This document shows positions 11,022 through 20,401 of a stretch of DNA of 64,000 nucleotides, piece by piece. The notes beneath the pieces were generated by a model that did no database searches, was not told where the DNA came from, and saw nothing but the letters and a program-made list of their open reading frames with translations. Every line of letters begins with the position of its first letter. Within the stretch, counting starts at the first letter, position 1. The DNA is from Nordella sp. HKS 07 (lineage in GTDB: Bacteria > Pseudomonadota > Alphaproteobacteria > Rhizobiales > Aestuariivirgaceae). A program made the position numbers and the translations under genes. The stretch spans positions 2,870,001 to 2,934,000 of the forward strand of contig NZ_CP049258.1 in assembly GCF_011046735.1 (NCBI RefSeq), given 5' to 3'.

Positions 11022-11534
11022 ATGAAAGCGGGAAGAGTCCGCCTGTTCCGCTCTCGGCGGAGGCTCATAGGTCTCGTCGCTTTAGCGCTGGCTTTGCCTG
11101 CGGCACCCTTGGAAATGCGGCTTGTCGATGTCTCGCTCGCCGACGCTGCGGTGCGGGGCCCGGCGGTCGAGCTCGTCGGGTCTGCCAGTGCGGCTCCCGC
11201 CGCGCTGATCGGCCGCTGGATTGCCGAGTCGATCCGCAATCGCGGCGTCATCGACAATGTGCAGACGGTGATCGACATCACCGCCGATGGAAAAGTAACC
11301 GGAAGCGGCGGCTGCAACCGCATCAGCGGCGGAGCGACGGTGAGCGAGGCTCGGATCAGCTTCAGCCCGATGATTTCGACCAAAATGACCTGCGCGCCGG
11401 CAATTCTTGATCAAGAGAGCGAATTCCTGTTGGCGCTCGGTGATGCGCGCCTATGGCGCATCGATGAGCAGCGCGACAAGCTCATCCTCGTCGATGCGAA
11501 AGGCGTCACCATCCTGCGTCTGCTCAGGATGTGA
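11022..11534 (+). CDS. Exported META-domain protein (HslJ-like)
   Basis: META domains occur in exported or lipoprotein-like proteins such as HslJ; the molecular function is poorly known. The 170-residue product has an Arg-rich n-region and a hydrophobic stretch (about 15-35), then a META-like core with GRWIAESI, GKVTGSGGCNRISGG and the closing pattern FSPMISTKMTC. The start is ATG 11022, with AGGAG at 11009-11013. An upstream in-frame ATG at 10986 is less well placed. The gene ends 20 bases before the convergent penicillin-binding protein gene. Confidence 0.85.
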   Translation: MKAGRVRLFRSRRRLIGLVALALALPAAPLEMRLVDVSLADAAVRGPAVELVGSASAAPAALIGRWIAESIRNRGVIDNVQTVIDITADGKVTGSGGCNRISGGATVSEARISFSPMISTKMTCAPAILDQESEFLLALGDARLWRIDEQRDKLILVDAKGVTILRLLRM

Positions 11535-11554
11535 GGCGCGCCTCGGCCGATGCT

Positions 11555-13696
11555 CTATTTGCTGTTGCCGCGTTCGCGCAGCCTTTGCGCTGAATTTCCG
11601 CTGTCTTCGTTCCGGCGCTGGCGTGGCGTGTACTCGTCGTCGGACGAACTGCCGAACAGGCTCTCGAAGAAGCCGCGCCTCTGCCGCGGCCGCGGCAGAT
11701 ATTCCTGGTCGTCGCCGGCATTCTGATAGGTCTCCGAATAGGAGGCCATGGCGCCGGACCCGTCGCCATAGGGATTGTTGTCGCCCGGCAACGGCAGATT
11801 GGAGAGTCCGGCATGGGCCTGCTCCATCACATCCTTCCAGATCGCGGCCGGGATCGATCCGCCGGTCATTTTCTTGGTAGGCGAGTTGTCGTCATTTCCG
11901 GCCCAGACGCCGGCGATGTAATGCGCCGTATAGCCGACGAACCAGGCGTCGCGGTAATCCTGGCTGGTGCCGGTCTTGCCGGCGATCTCGTAGTCGCTGA
12001 ACTGGGCGCTGCGTCCGGTGCCGTCGGTGATCACCGCGCGCATCATCCGGTTCATGGAGCCGAGATCGTAAGCGGAGACGACCTGGCCAAGCCCATCGCC
12101 CGAGCGCTCGTAGAGGAGGGCGCCGTCGCGCGTCGTGATGCGTGAGACGATATAGGGCTGCACCGGGGCGCCGCCATTGGCGAAGGGCGTGAAGGCGGAG
12201 ACGAGCTCGAGCAGGGTAACTTCCGACGTGCCGAGCGCGATCGAGGCATTGTCGGCGAGGTCGGAGGTGATGCCGAGGCGATGCGCGGTGGCGATGACGG
12301 CGGCGGGCGACACGTTGAAGGCGAGCTTGGCCGCGATCGTGTTCAGCGAGAGCGCCAGCGCCTTGGTCAGGGTGACCGGGCCCATATACTGGCGCTTGTA
12401 GTTTTCCGGCTCCCAATCGCCGATACGCACCGGTTCGTCGACCTCGACCGAATCGGGACCATAGCCCTGTTCGATCGCCGCCAGATAGACGAATGGCTTG
12501 AAGGCCGAGCCGGGCTGGCGCTTCGCCTTGGTCACGCGGTTGAACTGGCTTTTGACATAGGACTTGCCGCCGACCATCGAAATGATGGCGCCCGTTGGAT
12601 CGAGCATCACGAAGGAGGCCTGCGAGACGTTGAATTTTGGCCCGTCCTGATTGAGCCGCTTGCGCAGCGAGCGTTCGGCGAGCGCCTGGATGTCCGGATT
12701 GATCGTCGTCTGGATGACGATCGACTGATCGTAGTTGCGCACCAGTTGTGGCAGAATTTCGCCGACATAATCGACGATATATTGCGTCGCGGGCACGTAG
12801 TCGGAAGCCTTCACCGTGGCCGGCGCGGTAAGCGCCATCTGTGCGTCGCCCGCCTCGATGAAGCCGGCATCGACCATGTCGTTCAGCACTTCATTCGCGC
12901 GCTTGTTGGCGGCCTCGGGGTTGGTGATCGGATTGTAAGTGGTGGGCGCCTTCAGCACGGCCGCCAGTATGGCGGCCTCGGCGATCGTCACCTCGCGCGC
13001 CGATTTGCCGAAATATTTCTGCGCCGCTTTCTCGATGCCGGTGGCGCCGGCGCCGAAATAGACGCGGTTCATGTAGAGCTGCAGGATCTCGTCCTTGCTG
13101 AATTGCGTCTCGAGCCAGATGGCGAGCACAGCTTCCTGCGCCTTGCGGCCCATGGTCCTGTCGGGTTTCAGAAACAGATTCTTGGCGAGCTGCTGGGTGA
13201 GCGTCGAGCCGCCCTGAACCACGCGTCCGGCGCGCAGATTTTCGACCATGGCGCGGATCAGGCCGATGGGGTCGACGCCGAAATGCGAGCGGAAGCGGCG
13301 GTCCTCGATGGCGATGATCGCCTGCGGCACATAGGCCGGCAGATCGGCGATTCGCACATCGTCACCGAAGAAGGCACCGCGTTCGGCGAGAACCGAGCCA
13401 TCGGCCGCCAGCACCATGATGCCGGGCTCGCGAGCCGGGATCTGGAACAGGCCCTTCTGGTCGAGCGTCAGCCACAGATAGCCGAAGCCGGCGGCGCCGG
13501 CGAAGATGCCCCAGAAGACGAGGGTGAGGAAAAGGCTGACGAAGCGGAAGCCGGAGCGGCGCTTGCGCCGCGGCACGCGGCCATGCGGAACCTGCCTGCC
13601 GCCACCACTACTGCTACTCTGGCGGCCGCCGAAAAGCGACGGTTCCCGGCGCTCCTGCCGCTGGCCGCGCTTCCCACCCCTGCCGTTGCTTCCCAT
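11555..13696 (-). CDS. Class A penicillin-binding protein (PBP1A type)
   Basis: This is a bifunctional peptidoglycan glycosyltransferase and transpeptidase of 713 residues, anchored in the inner membrane with most of it periplasmic. A basic, Gly/Ser/Arg-rich cytosolic tail (1-45) precedes one transmembrane helix (about 50-75). The glycosyltransferase domain shows AIIAIEDRRFRSHFGVD, the GGSTLTQQLAKNLFL motif and RKAQEAVLAIWLE. The transpeptidase domain has SAFK at Ser397 (after KRQPG), SLN in LALSLNTIAAKL and KTGTSQDYRDAWFVGYT. The C-terminal 60 residues are low complexity, rich in Arg, Gly, Asp and Asn. It is transcribed alone and converges on the META-domain gene. Confidence 0.95.
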   Translation of the reverse strand: MGSNGRGGKRGQRQERREPSLFGGRQSSSSGGGRQVPHGRVPRRKRRSGFRFVSLFLTLVFWGIFAGAAGFGYLWLTLDQKGLFQIPAREPGIMVLAADGSVLAERGAFFGDDVRIADLPAYVPQAIIAIEDRRFRSHFGVDPIGLIRAMVENLRAGRVVQGGSTLTQQLAKNLFLKPDRTMGRKAQEAVLAIWLETQFSKDEILQLYMNRVYFGAGATGIEKAAQKYFGKSAREVTIAEAAILAAVLKAPTTYNPITNPEAANKRANEVLNDMVDAGFIEAGDAQMALTAPATVKASDYVPATQYIVDYVGEILPQLVRNYDQSIVIQTTINPDIQALAERSLRKRLNQDGPKFNVSQASFVMLDPTGAIISMVGGKSYVKSQFNRVTKAKRQPGSAFKPFVYLAAIEQGYGPDSVEVDEPVRIGDWEPENYKRQYMGPVTLTKALALSLNTIAAKLAFNVSPAAVIATAHRLGITSDLADNASIALGTSEVTLLELVSAFTPFANGGAPVQPYIVSRITTRDGALLYERSGDGLGQVVSAYDLGSMNRMMRAVITDGTGRSAQFSDYEIAGKTGTSQDYRDAWFVGYTAHYIAGVWAGNDDNSPTKKMTGGSIPAAIWKDVMEQAHAGLSNLPLPGDNNPYGDGSGAMASYSETYQNAGDDQEYLPRPRQRRGFFESLFGSSSDDEYTPRQRRNEDSGNSAQRLRERGNSK

Positions 13697-14007
13697 TACC
13701 GAGCGTTGCCCTAAGTGATCCGAACCGGCAGCTTCGCCGAGCCGGCTTAAGCTCGTCTAAATGCCGCGTCCCGGCAGAAATGACGTTCAATCATGTCGTC
13801 ATGATGGCTTGATTTTTGCTGATTTCCTGCTCGATCACGATCTGTTTGGGGCGAATCGATCCAAACCCACAAACGTGATCGATTCTTATTATTTCAGCTC
13901 GGGGGCTGCAAAAAACGGCACCCACTTTCTCGCATTCCGCGCTGATCGTTGCGGTGACTTTCGGCGCGTGTCAAGATTGGGGCGGGGCGCGATACCGAGG
14001 CCGACTT
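13697..14007. other. Divergent promoter gap holding a family A repeat
   Basis: The 311 bases lie between the divergent penicillin-binding protein and MarR genes. No open reading frame with family features was seen. The right-hand half (13833-13948) is a copy of the composite repeat described at 10088: it opens GATCACGA, contains AACGTGATCGATTCTT and ends in CACCCACTTTCTCGCATTCCGCGCT. The left half (13697-13832) must hold the promoter of the PBP gene, but no clear hexamers were found. Confidence 0.6.
13833..13948 (+). repeat. Composite intergenic repeat, copy 2 (family A)
   Basis: It has the same block order as the copies near 10088, 20213 and 33823: GATCACGA, a spacer with a short inverted segment, AACGTGATCGATT, an AT-rich patch, then CGGCACCCACTTTCTCGCATTCCGCGCT. 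The copy at 33823 is the closest match in the middle part (CCAAACTCATAAAC against CCAAACCCACAAAC). Confidence 0.7.
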
Positions 14008-14589
14008 ATGGTAAAGACAGAGGCCGAATCCAGGGAGATCGCCTACGCGCTCGAACGCCTTTCACGGCTCATGCGCGGCGGCGAATTCGGCGAGGGGCTC
14101 AATCCCGCCCAGTGGGAGGCCTTGCGCTTCCTGGCCCGCGCCAACCGCTTCTCCAATTCGCCGGGGGCTCTGACACGCTATCTCGGCGCCACCAAAGGCA
14201 CGATCTCGCAGACGGTGAAGGCACTCGAGCGCAAGAAGCTCATCGTCAAGTCGGAGCGGCCGGGCGAGAAGCGTTCGATCGTGCTCGAGCTGACCGAGGC
14301 CGGCCACGCGATGATGGCGAAGGACCCATGGATGGCGCTGGCCGCGGCGTGCGGAGAGCTCGGCGGCAAGACGCGCCGGCGCATGGACAAGGGGCTTGCC
14401 GAATTGCTGGCGGGCGAGACCGCCCGCCGCCAGAGCCCGTCCTTCGGCGCCTGCGACTCTTGCCGCTTCTGGCGCGAGCAGGGCCGCGGCGACGATGCGC
14501 TGGGCCCGCATCTGTGCATGCTGTTCGATTTGCCGATCAGCACCACCGAAGTGGCGCAGATCTGCATCGCGCACGAGCCCGCGAATTAG
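14008..14589 (+). CDS. MarR-family regulator with a four-cysteine C-terminal extension
   Basis: The 193-residue protein has the MarR winged-helix: LNPAQWEALRFLARANRF, the recognition region YLGATKGTISQTVKALERKKLI and the wing KSERPGEKRSIVLELTEAG. The start is ATG 14008; an upstream frame open to 13954 adds residues unlike the family. Beyond the winged helix, the last 45 residues carry Cys149 and Cys152 (CDSC), Cys170 and Cys186, a pattern able to bind a metal or cluster or to sense redox state (inference). The gene stands alone between the PBP gene and convergent pckA, so its targets are not evident. Confidence 0.88.
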   Translation: MVKTEAESREIAYALERLSRLMRGGEFGEGLNPAQWEALRFLARANRFSNSPGALTRYLGATKGTISQTVKALERKKLIVKSERPGEKRSIVLELTEAGHAMMAKDPWMALAAACGELGGKTRRRMDKGLAELLAGETARRQSPSFGACDSCRFWREQGRGDDALGPHLCMLFDLPISTTEVAQICIAHEPAN

Positions 14590-14590
14590 C

Positions 14591-14650
14591 GCCTGCTGGG
14601 GAAAAGTGGATACCACGTCAGACCGAACCGGTCTGACGTGGTCGTGATCT
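14591..14650. repeat. Inverted repeat between convergent marR-like gene and pckA
   Basis: CCACGTCAGACC (14613-14624) and GGTCTGACGTGG (14630-14641) form a perfect 12-bp stem with a five-base loop. The flanks GGGGAAAAGTGGATA and GTCGTGATC resemble, in reverse orientation, the ends of the family A repeat (CACTTTTCC and GATCACGAC), so this looks like a shortened or internally replaced copy. It lies exactly between two convergent genes and reaches into the pckA stop codon, so it may also end transcription in both directions. Confidence 0.65.
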
Positions 14651-16244
14651 AGGCACTCATCGCCGGCGCCGAGGCGCGCACATCGTCGCCGACATACTCC
14701 TCGAACCTGGCGAAATTCTTGATGAACATCTGCACCAGCCGGTGCGCCTGCGCGTCATAGGCCGCTTTGTCGGTCCAGGTGTCGCGCGGGCTGAGCAGCT
14801 TCGCATCGACGCCCGCGACGGCGAGCGGCACTTCGAAACCGAAATGCGCGTCCTTGCGCATCGCCGCCTTATCGAGCGTGCCCGACAGCGCCGCATCGAG
14901 AAGCGCGCGGGTGACCGCAATCGGCATGCGCTGGCCCTGGCCGTAAGCGCCGCCGGTCCAGCCGGTATTGACCAACCAGCATTGCGCCTTATGACGTGCG
15001 ATGAGTTCGCGCAGCAGCGCGCCATAGACACTCGGATGGCGCGGCAGGAATGGGGCGCCAAAGCAGGACGAGAAGGTGGCCTGCGGCTCGACGACGCCGC
15101 GTTCGGTGCCGGCGACCTTTGCCGTATAGCCGGAGAGGAAGTGATACATCGCCTGTGACGGCGTGAGCCTGGCGATCGGCGGCATGACTCCGAAGGCGTC
15201 GGCGGTCAGCATCACGATCGTCTGTGGAATGGGCGCGCGTCCGCTCGCGCTGGCATTGGGAATGTAAGGCAAGGGATAGGCCGCGCGCGTATTTTCGGTG
15301 AGCGAGCCGTCGTCGAGATCGAGCCGGCGGGTCGCCTCGTCCATCACGACATTCTCGAGCACCGTGCCCCAGCGCTGCGTGGTGGCGTAGATATCGGGCT
15401 CGGCCTTCTGCGACAGGCGGATCACCTTGGCATAGCAGCCGCCCTCGAAATTGAAGATGCCGTCATTCGACCAGCCATGCTCGTCGTCGCCGACCAGCGT
15501 GCGTGCGGGATCGGCGGAAAGCGTCGTCTTGCCGGTGCCGGAAAGACCGAAGAACACGGCACTGCGGTCCTGGGCGTCGACATTGGCCGAGCAATGCATC
15601 GGCATCACGCCCTTGTCGGGCAGCAGATAGTTGAGCGCGGTGAAGACGGACTTCTTCATCTCGCCGGCATATTGCGTGCCGCCGATGAGGACGAGACCTT
15701 GCGTCAGGTCGCAGGCGATGACCGTTTCGCTGCGCACGCCATGGCGCTTCGGATCGGCCTTGAAGCTCGGCAGGTCGATGATCGTTAGTTGCGGAACGAA
15801 GCCGTCGAGGTCCTGCGTCTCGGGGCGGATCAGAAGATGGCGGATGAACAGCGCATGCCAGGCATATTCGCACACCACGCGCACCGAGAGGCGATGGGCC
15901 GGATCGGCGCCGCCATGGAGATCCTGCACATAGAGGTGCTTGTCCTTGGCGTGCGCCAGGAAGTCCTGCTTGAGCGTGGCGAAATGCTCGGGCGAGATGG
16001 CTTTGTTGTTGTCCCACCAGATCGTCTTTTCGGTGGTCTTGTCGCGCAGGATGAATTTGTCGTTGGGCGACCGGCCGGTATGGGCGCCGGTCGAGACGAC
16101 CAGAGCGCCACCATCGGCGACGCGTCCCTCGCCCCGGCGCAGCGCCTCTTCATAGAGCTGGGCGGCGCCGGAGTTGAAAGCGACGGAGCGCGGCTCCTTC
16201 ACGATAAGAGAGATATTCGCGTTAAATCGGCCCGTATGATGCAC
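14649..16244 (-). CDS. pckA: Phosphoenolpyruvate carboxykinase (ATP)
   Basis: It converts oxaloacetate and ATP to phosphoenolpyruvate, the entry to gluconeogenesis. The 531-residue length is standard for the ATP-type enzyme. Signatures seen are [15 protein letters not shown] near residue 50, the P-loop [16 protein letters not shown] near residue 232, the metal site [21 protein letters not shown] and [11 protein letters not shown]. It is oriented away from chvI-chvG with one gene between; in related bacteria ChvI/ChvG influences pckA expression, which agrees with the linkage. The 128-base gap upstream (16245-16372) must hold its promoter; no clear hexamers were seen. Confidence 0.97.
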   Translation of the reverse strand: MHHTGRFNANISLIVKEPRSVAFNSGAAQLYEEALRRGEGRVADGGALVVSTGAHTGRSPNDKFILRDKTTEKTIWWDNNKAISPEHFATLKQDFLAHAKDKHLYVQDLHGGADPAHRLSVRVVCEYAWHALFIRHLLIRPETQDLDGFVPQLTIIDLPSFKADPKRHGVRSETVIACDLTQGLVLIGGTQYAGEMKKSVFTALNYLLPDKGVMPMHCSANVDAQDRSAVFFGLSGTGKTTLSADPARTLVGDDEHGWSNDGIFNFEGGCYAKVIRLSQKAEPDIYATTQRWGTVLENVVMDEATRRLDLDDGSLTENTRAAYPLPYIPNASASGRAPIPQTIVMLTADAFGVMPPIARLTPSQAMYHFLSGYTAKVAGTERGVVEPQATFSSCFGAPFLPRHPSVYGALLRELIARHKAQCWLVNTGWTGGAYGQGQRMPIAVTRALLDAALSGTLDKAAMRKDAHFGFEVPLAVAGVDAKLLSPRDTWTDKAAYDAQAHRLVQMFIKNFARFEEYVGDDVRASAPAMSA

Positions 16245-16372
16245 ACAATCCTCCCACAGATTATCGCCGGAATGGCTTAGCCGGGAGGGAGTATAACAGC
16301 AAACGAGCCGGAAAGATGGTATTAAATCACAGTTTTTGCGGTATCGAACCTCATTTCACTGATGTATTCACA

Positions 16373-17101
16373 TCAGGAATTTCTGGCTTTGTGGGCTAGA
16401 GTGACGAAGGCTTTCCTGAGCCCGTCCGCGCCTGTCACCGGTTCCTCGAAGTCGAGCCTGAGGACCTTGTCGGCGAGACAGAGATGGGCGCCGTCGGGGT
16501 CGATGCCGGTGATTCGCCACTTCCCCGGCTCTGCCGCCAGGAGCTTCGTCGCATAGAGCTCGATCGAATCGGCGTGATCCTCGTTCATATGGGCGATGGC
16601 GCCGGGGACACCAGCCATGACTGCCGCCCCTGTACTTTCTGGCAGGAAGACCTCATCGGGTTCCATCGTCTCGATGCGCCCGAAGCCCGCTACAGCGTGA
16701 ATTTTCGTCGGAACCAGCCGCCAGAAGGAGAAATCCGGGAAATCGAGGTAGAATCGGGCCGCCGGATGCTGCGCGGCATAGCGTTCCGCGACCTCCGCCG
16801 CAGGAACCGGCTGAAAAGCGCCCATGATGGTGACCCGCTGCCCCGTCAGGGCGTCGCCCGCGGCCGGTATTTCGCTCGCCATGAGGCTGCCTGTAGGGTC
16901 GGCCAGGATATTGCGGGTATGCCAGGCCAGTTTCGAGATGAAGATGATGGGGTAGCCGCAACCGTCGGTCGCGATATTGGCGAGTGAGATATAAGGTCCC
17001 GAAGGGTCAAGATTGCTGGTTCCAAGTGCTGCCGTTCGGGCTCGTCGCAGCAGCTGACGGGCCTCGGTTCCAGTGAAGCTGCGCCGCGCAGGAGTTGTCA
17101 T
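16373..17101 (-). CDS. HugZ-like pyridoxamine-phosphate-oxidase-fold protein with DUF2470 domain
   Basis: The 242-residue protein has a split-barrel flavin/haem-binding fold in the first 150 residues (RTAALGTSNLDPSGPYISLANIA, ISKLAWHTRNILADP) and a C-terminal DUF2470-type domain with the motif AIAHMNEDHADSIELYA. Members of this group include haem utilisation protein HugZ and uncharacterised FMN-binding proteins; which cofactor is used here cannot be decided. It is divergent from chvI with a 113-base gap and ends 128 bases before the pckA start. Confidence 0.85.
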   Translation of the reverse strand: MTTPARRSFTGTEARQLLRRARTAALGTSNLDPSGPYISLANIATDGCGYPIIFISKLAWHTRNILADPTGSLMASEIPAAGDALTGQRVTIMGAFQPVPAAEVAERYAAQHPAARFYLDFPDFSFWRLVPTKIHAVAGFGRIETMEPDEVFLPESTGAAVMAGVPGAIAHMNEDHADSIELYATKLLAAEPGKWRITGIDPDGAHLCLADKVLRLDFEEPVTGADGLRKAFVTLAHKARNS

Positions 17102-17214
17102 TGAGAGATGATTTCCCTAATAGAAGGGCCTTGGGCTGGGAACGGCGCGCCATACTTTACGCTAGTTCCGTGGCTAGAGCCGCAATAGTGTTAACCACAG
17201 ACGTATAGGGCCAC

Positions 17215-17913
17215 ATGCCGACGATCGCTCTTGTCGATGACGACCGCAACATTCTGACCTCCGTCGGGATCACTCTGGAGGCCGAAGGCTATCAGGTCCA
17301 GAAATATTCCGACGGCGCCGCCGCCCTGCAAGGCCTGCAGGACACGCCGCCCGACATGGCGATCTTCGACATCAAGATGCCGCGCATGGATGGCATGGAG
17401 CTTCTGCGCCGCATTCGCCAGAAATCCGATCTGCCGATCATCTTCCTCACCTCCAAGGACGACGAGATCGATGAGCTTTTCGGCCTCAAGATGGGCGCCG
17501 ACGATTTCATCAAGAAGCCGTTCTCGCAGCGCCTTCTGGTCGAGCGCGTGAAAGCCGTGCTGCGCCGCGCCACCCCGCGCGACGGTACGGTGCAGCCGCA
17601 GGAAGCTGCCAAGACCATTGACCGTGGCAAACTCTCGATGGATCCCGATCGTCATTCCTGCACTTGGGACGCGAAGCCGGTGACCCTGACGGTGACCGAG
17701 TTCCTCATCCTGCAGTCCCTCGCCCAGCGTCCCGGCATCGTCAAGAGCCGCGATGCGCTCATGGACGCGGCCTATGACGATCAGGTTTATGTCGATGACC
17801 GCACCATCGACAGCCACATCAAGCGGCTGCGCAAGAAATTCAAACTCGTCGACGATGATTTCGATGGCATCGAGACGCTCTATGGCGTCGGCTATCGATT
17901 CAAGGAGGCGTGA
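17215..17913 (+). CDS. chvI: Response regulator ChvI (OmpR family)
   Basis: This is the DNA-binding partner of sensor ChvG, controlling acid and envelope-stress responses, exopolysaccharide and central carbon genes in Hyphomicrobiales. The 232-residue protein has a receiver domain with the acidic pocket VDDD (8-10), phospho-acceptor Asp52 in [10 protein letters not shown] and the lysine in KKPFSQRLL, then an OmpR-type winged helix ([39 protein letters not shown]). chvG follows after 19 bases. Identity is supported by the neighbours pckA, hprK and PTS genes. Confidence 0.96.
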   Translation: MPTIALVDDDRNILTSVGITLEAEGYQVQKYSDGAAALQGLQDTPPDMAIFDIKMPRMDGMELLRRIRQKSDLPIIFLTSKDDEIDELFGLKMGADDFIKKPFSQRLLVERVKAVLRRATPRDGTVQPQEAAKTIDRGKLSMDPDRHSCTWDAKPVTLTVTEFLILQSLAQRPGIVKSRDALMDAAYDDQVYVDDRTIDSHIKRLRKKFKLVDDDFDGIETLYGVGYRFKEA

Positions 17914-17932
17914 CCGATAGGCTGGGCACGGC

Positions 17933-19738
17933 ATGGTTACGGGCGTCGAAACACCCGATCGGATCGAGGTCGATGACACTGCCGCATCCGAAGCGGTCGT
18001 CGAGCGTGATCGGGGCCTGGCCTGGTGGATACACCGCCTGGCGCCGGCGAGCCTTACCAGCCGCATCGTCCTTCTCAATATCGCCGGCCTGATCGTCCTC
18101 GTTCTCGGCATCCTCTATTTCAATCAGTTCCGACAGGGCCTGATCGACGCCCGCGTGCAGAGCCTGATGCCGCAGGCGAATATCATCGCCGCCGCGGTGG
18201 CGGGCTCGGCAACGGTCGACACGGGCTCGATCGTCATCGATCCCGATGCGCTGATGAATTCGCAGGACGACACCGCCGCCGACGCGGAGCAGTTGCGCGA
18301 TCTCGATTTCCCGATCAACCCCGAGAATGCCGGACCCATTCTGCGCCGCCTTCTCGCCGCGACCTCGATCCGCGCCCGCATCATCGATCCCGACGGCAAC
18401 CTGGTCGTCGACAGCCGCTATCTCTATGGCCGGGGCGAGATCACCCAGCGCGAGTTGCCGCCTTTCGACGCCAAGCCGGACACCATCTGGATGCGCTTGT
18501 GGAAGCGCCTCAACGACTGGCTGTTCACCAACGACTATCCGCATCAGAAAGATTACGGCGTCGACAACGGCAAGGAGTTCCCGGAGATCCTCGCCGCGCT
18601 TAACGGCGCCTCGGTGTCGATCGTGCGCGTCAACGACCAGAATGAGATCATCGTCTCGGTCGCGGTGCCGATCCAGCGCTTCCGCGCCGTGCTGGGCGCG
18701 CTCGTGCTCTCGACCTCGGGCGGCGAGATCGACAATGTTCTCCTGGCCGAGCGCAAGATCGTGCTGTTCACCTTTGGCTTCGTGGCCCTCGTCACCATCC
18801 TGCTCTCGGTGTTTCTCGCCGGCACCATCGCCGAGCCCATCCGGCGGCTGGCGGGTGCCGCCGAGCGGGTGCGCCGCGGTGTCAACAAGCGTGTCGAGAT
18901 TCCCGACTTCACGCAACGGCGCGACGAGATCGGTCATCTGTCGGGTGCGCTGCGCGACATGACGACGGCGCTCTACAACCGTATCGAGGCGATCGAGGCC
19001 TTTGCCGCCGACGTCTCGCATGAACTCAAGAACCCGTTGACTTCCCTCCGCAGCGCCGTCGAGACGCTGCCTTTCGCCAAGACCGACGAGCAGCGCACCC
19101 GCCTCATCGAGGTGGTGAAGGACGATGTGCGCCGGCTCGATCGCCTCATCACGGATATTTCCGGCGCCTCCAGGCTTGACGCCGAGCTGGCACGCTCCGA
19201 GGCCCAGCCCATCAATGTCGCCGAGGTGCTCGACACGCTGGTGTCCTTCGCCAACGAGACGCGCAAGGATAATCAGGCGGCGATCACGCTCGACGTGCAG
19301 CCGCCCCCCGCGGCGATCCCGCGCGACCGGGCCTTCGTCATTCTTGGCCACGACACCAGGCTCGGCCAGGTCGTGCGCAATCTCATCGACAATGCGCGCT
19401 CCTTCGCGCCGCCGAGCTCGACGGTCAGGGTGCGCGTGCGGCGCCTGCAATATTACATCGAGTTCCGCGTCGAGGATGAAGGTCCGGGCATTCCGCCCGA
19501 AAACCTCGAGCGCATCTTCGAACGCTTCTATACCGATCGTCCGGAAGGCTCCTTCGGGAAGAATTCGGGCCTCGGACTTTCGATCTCGCGCCAGATCGTC
19601 GAGGCGCATAAGGGGCGCATCTGGGCCGAGAACCGCTACGGCAAGGCGCCTTCAGGCGGCGAGCGCCCGATCCTTGGCGCCCGTTTCATCGTCCGCATTC
19701 CCGCCATTCCGCAGGACTGGGTCGCCCCCGATGCCTGA
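17933..19738 (+). CDS. chvG: Sensor histidine kinase ChvG
   Basis: This is the membrane sensor kinase for ChvI, 601 residues. An N-terminal transmembrane helix (about 40-63) and a second one (about 277-300, LFTFGFVALVTILLSVFLAG) enclose a periplasmic sensor domain of about 210 residues. A HAMP segment (EPIRRLAGAAERVRRG) leads into the kinase core: His363 in DVSHELKNPLTSLRSAVETL, N-box VVRNLIDNARSFAPP, G1 EDEGPGIPPENLERIFERFY and G2 NSGLGLSISRQIVEAH. The stop overlaps the hprK start by eight bases, so sensor and HPr kinase are probably translated together. Confidence 0.96.
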   Translation: MVTGVETPDRIEVDDTAASEAVVERDRGLAWWIHRLAPASLTSRIVLLNIAGLIVLVLGILYFNQFRQGLIDARVQSLMPQANIIAAAVAGSATVDTGSIVIDPDALMNSQDDTAADAEQLRDLDFPINPENAGPILRRLLAATSIRARIIDPDGNLVVDSRYLYGRGEITQRELPPFDAKPDTIWMRLWKRLNDWLFTNDYPHQKDYGVDNGKEFPEILAALNGASVSIVRVNDQNEIIVSVAVPIQRFRAVLGALVLSTSGGEIDNVLLAERKIVLFTFGFVALVTILLSVFLAGTIAEPIRRLAGAAERVRRGVNKRVEIPDFTQRRDEIGHLSGALRDMTTALYNRIEAIEAFAADVSHELKNPLTSLRSAVETLPFAKTDEQRTRLIEVVKDDVRRLDRLITDISGASRLDAELARSEAQPINVAEVLDTLVSFANETRKDNQAAITLDVQPPPAAIPRDRAFVILGHDTRLGQVVRNLIDNARSFAPPSSTVRVRVRRLQYYIEFRVEDEGPGIPPENLERIFERFYTDRPEGSFGKNSGLGLSISRQIVEAHKGRIWAENRYGKAPSGGERPILGARFIVRIPAIPQDWVAPDA

Positions 19739-20189
19739 TGCCGTCACGATCCACGCCAGCTGCGTGGCGCTTGGCGATGCGGGCATATTGATCGAGGGGC
19801 CTCCGGGGTCGGGCAAGTCGGATCTGCTGTTGCGCCTCCTCGATGAGCCGGGCTACGGTCTCGGCAATCTCGAATTGCGCGGCCGGCTCGTCTCCGACGA
19901 TCAGACCATCATCGAGAAGCGGGGAACCGCTCTGTTCGCCACGAGCCCGAAGCCGATCGCCGGCCTTTTGGAGATCAGGGGGCAGGGCGTCGTGAAGGTG
20001 ACCCACTTGCCGGAAGTGAAGCTTGCTCTTGCGGTAAAGCTCTTGCCGGCGGCTGAAATCGAGCGGATGCCCGAACCGGCCTTCCGCCACATCGCCGGCA
20101 TCGCGTTGCGCGAGATCGGGATCGACCCCCGCAAGGCCTCGGCCCCGGCGCGCATCCGCGCCGCTCTGACGGCGGTGCCTCATTCGTGA
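19731..20189 (+). CDS. hprK: HPr kinase/phosphorylase, short alphaproteobacterial form
   Basis: It phosphorylates HPr on a serine. The 152-residue product is the short form that lacks the N-terminal domain of the Firmicutes enzyme (about 310 residues). It starts with IHASCVALGDAGILIEG and a Walker A motif GPPGSGKSDLLLRL (Lys29), followed by the acidic segment LVSDDQ and the family motif GLLEIRGQGVVKV. The start is ATG 19731, inside the end of chvG. PTS IIA and HPr genes follow after a 212-base repeat-bearing gap; together they form a regulatory rather than sugar-uptake PTS (inference, since no membrane EIIC is here). Confidence 0.93.
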   Translation: MPDAVTIHASCVALGDAGILIEGPPGSGKSDLLLRLLDEPGYGLGNLELRGRLVSDDQTIIEKRGTALFATSPKPIAGLLEIRGQGVVKVTHLPEVKLALAVKLLPAAEIERMPEPAFRHIAGIALREIGIDPRKASAPARIRAALTAVPHS

Positions 20190-20212
20190 AGTGCGGCAAA
20201 TTCCGCAGGCCC

Positions 20213-20308
20213 GATCACGTCAAATCGCCCTGTCTTGATAAACGTGATCGAAATCCTAGATTTGACGTGCGATCCGACGGAGAACCGGTGGCAAAACGCG
20301 CGCCGATC
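20213..20308 (+). repeat. Composite intergenic repeat, copy 3 (family A)
   Basis: Block order is GATCACGTCAAAT, AAACGTGATCGAAAT, ATTTGACGTG and GAGAACCGGTGGCAAAACGCGCGCCGATCC, a diverged copy of the repeats near 10088, 13833 and 33823. In this copy CACGTCAAAT pairs with ATTTGACGTG, giving a longer hairpin than in the others. It lies between hprK and the PTS IIA gene and would be part of a read-through transcript. Confidence 0.6.
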
Positions 20309-20401
20309 CTTGGTGTTGCATATGTCGAGAGTTCCCGGCACATTCGCGGCCCCTGTAATCACATAAGTATGTAGGTATGTTCCGGTGGAGCATTTGAATT
20401 C

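Noticed and set aside
12281-13714. A 477-codon plus-strand frame opposite the penicillin-binding protein.
   Set aside because: The minus strand encodes a complete PBP with all catalytic motifs; the plus frame is a shadow.
17900-19609. Long antisense frame opposite chvG, and similar ones opposite divL, addB and rpsA.
   Set aside because: His- and Arg-rich compositional shadows of GC-rich coding strands; none has a ribosome site or motif.
20190-20401. A short plus-strand frame (20186-20374) between hprK and the PTS IIA gene.
   Set aside because: It is formed largely by a family A repeat and has no protein features.
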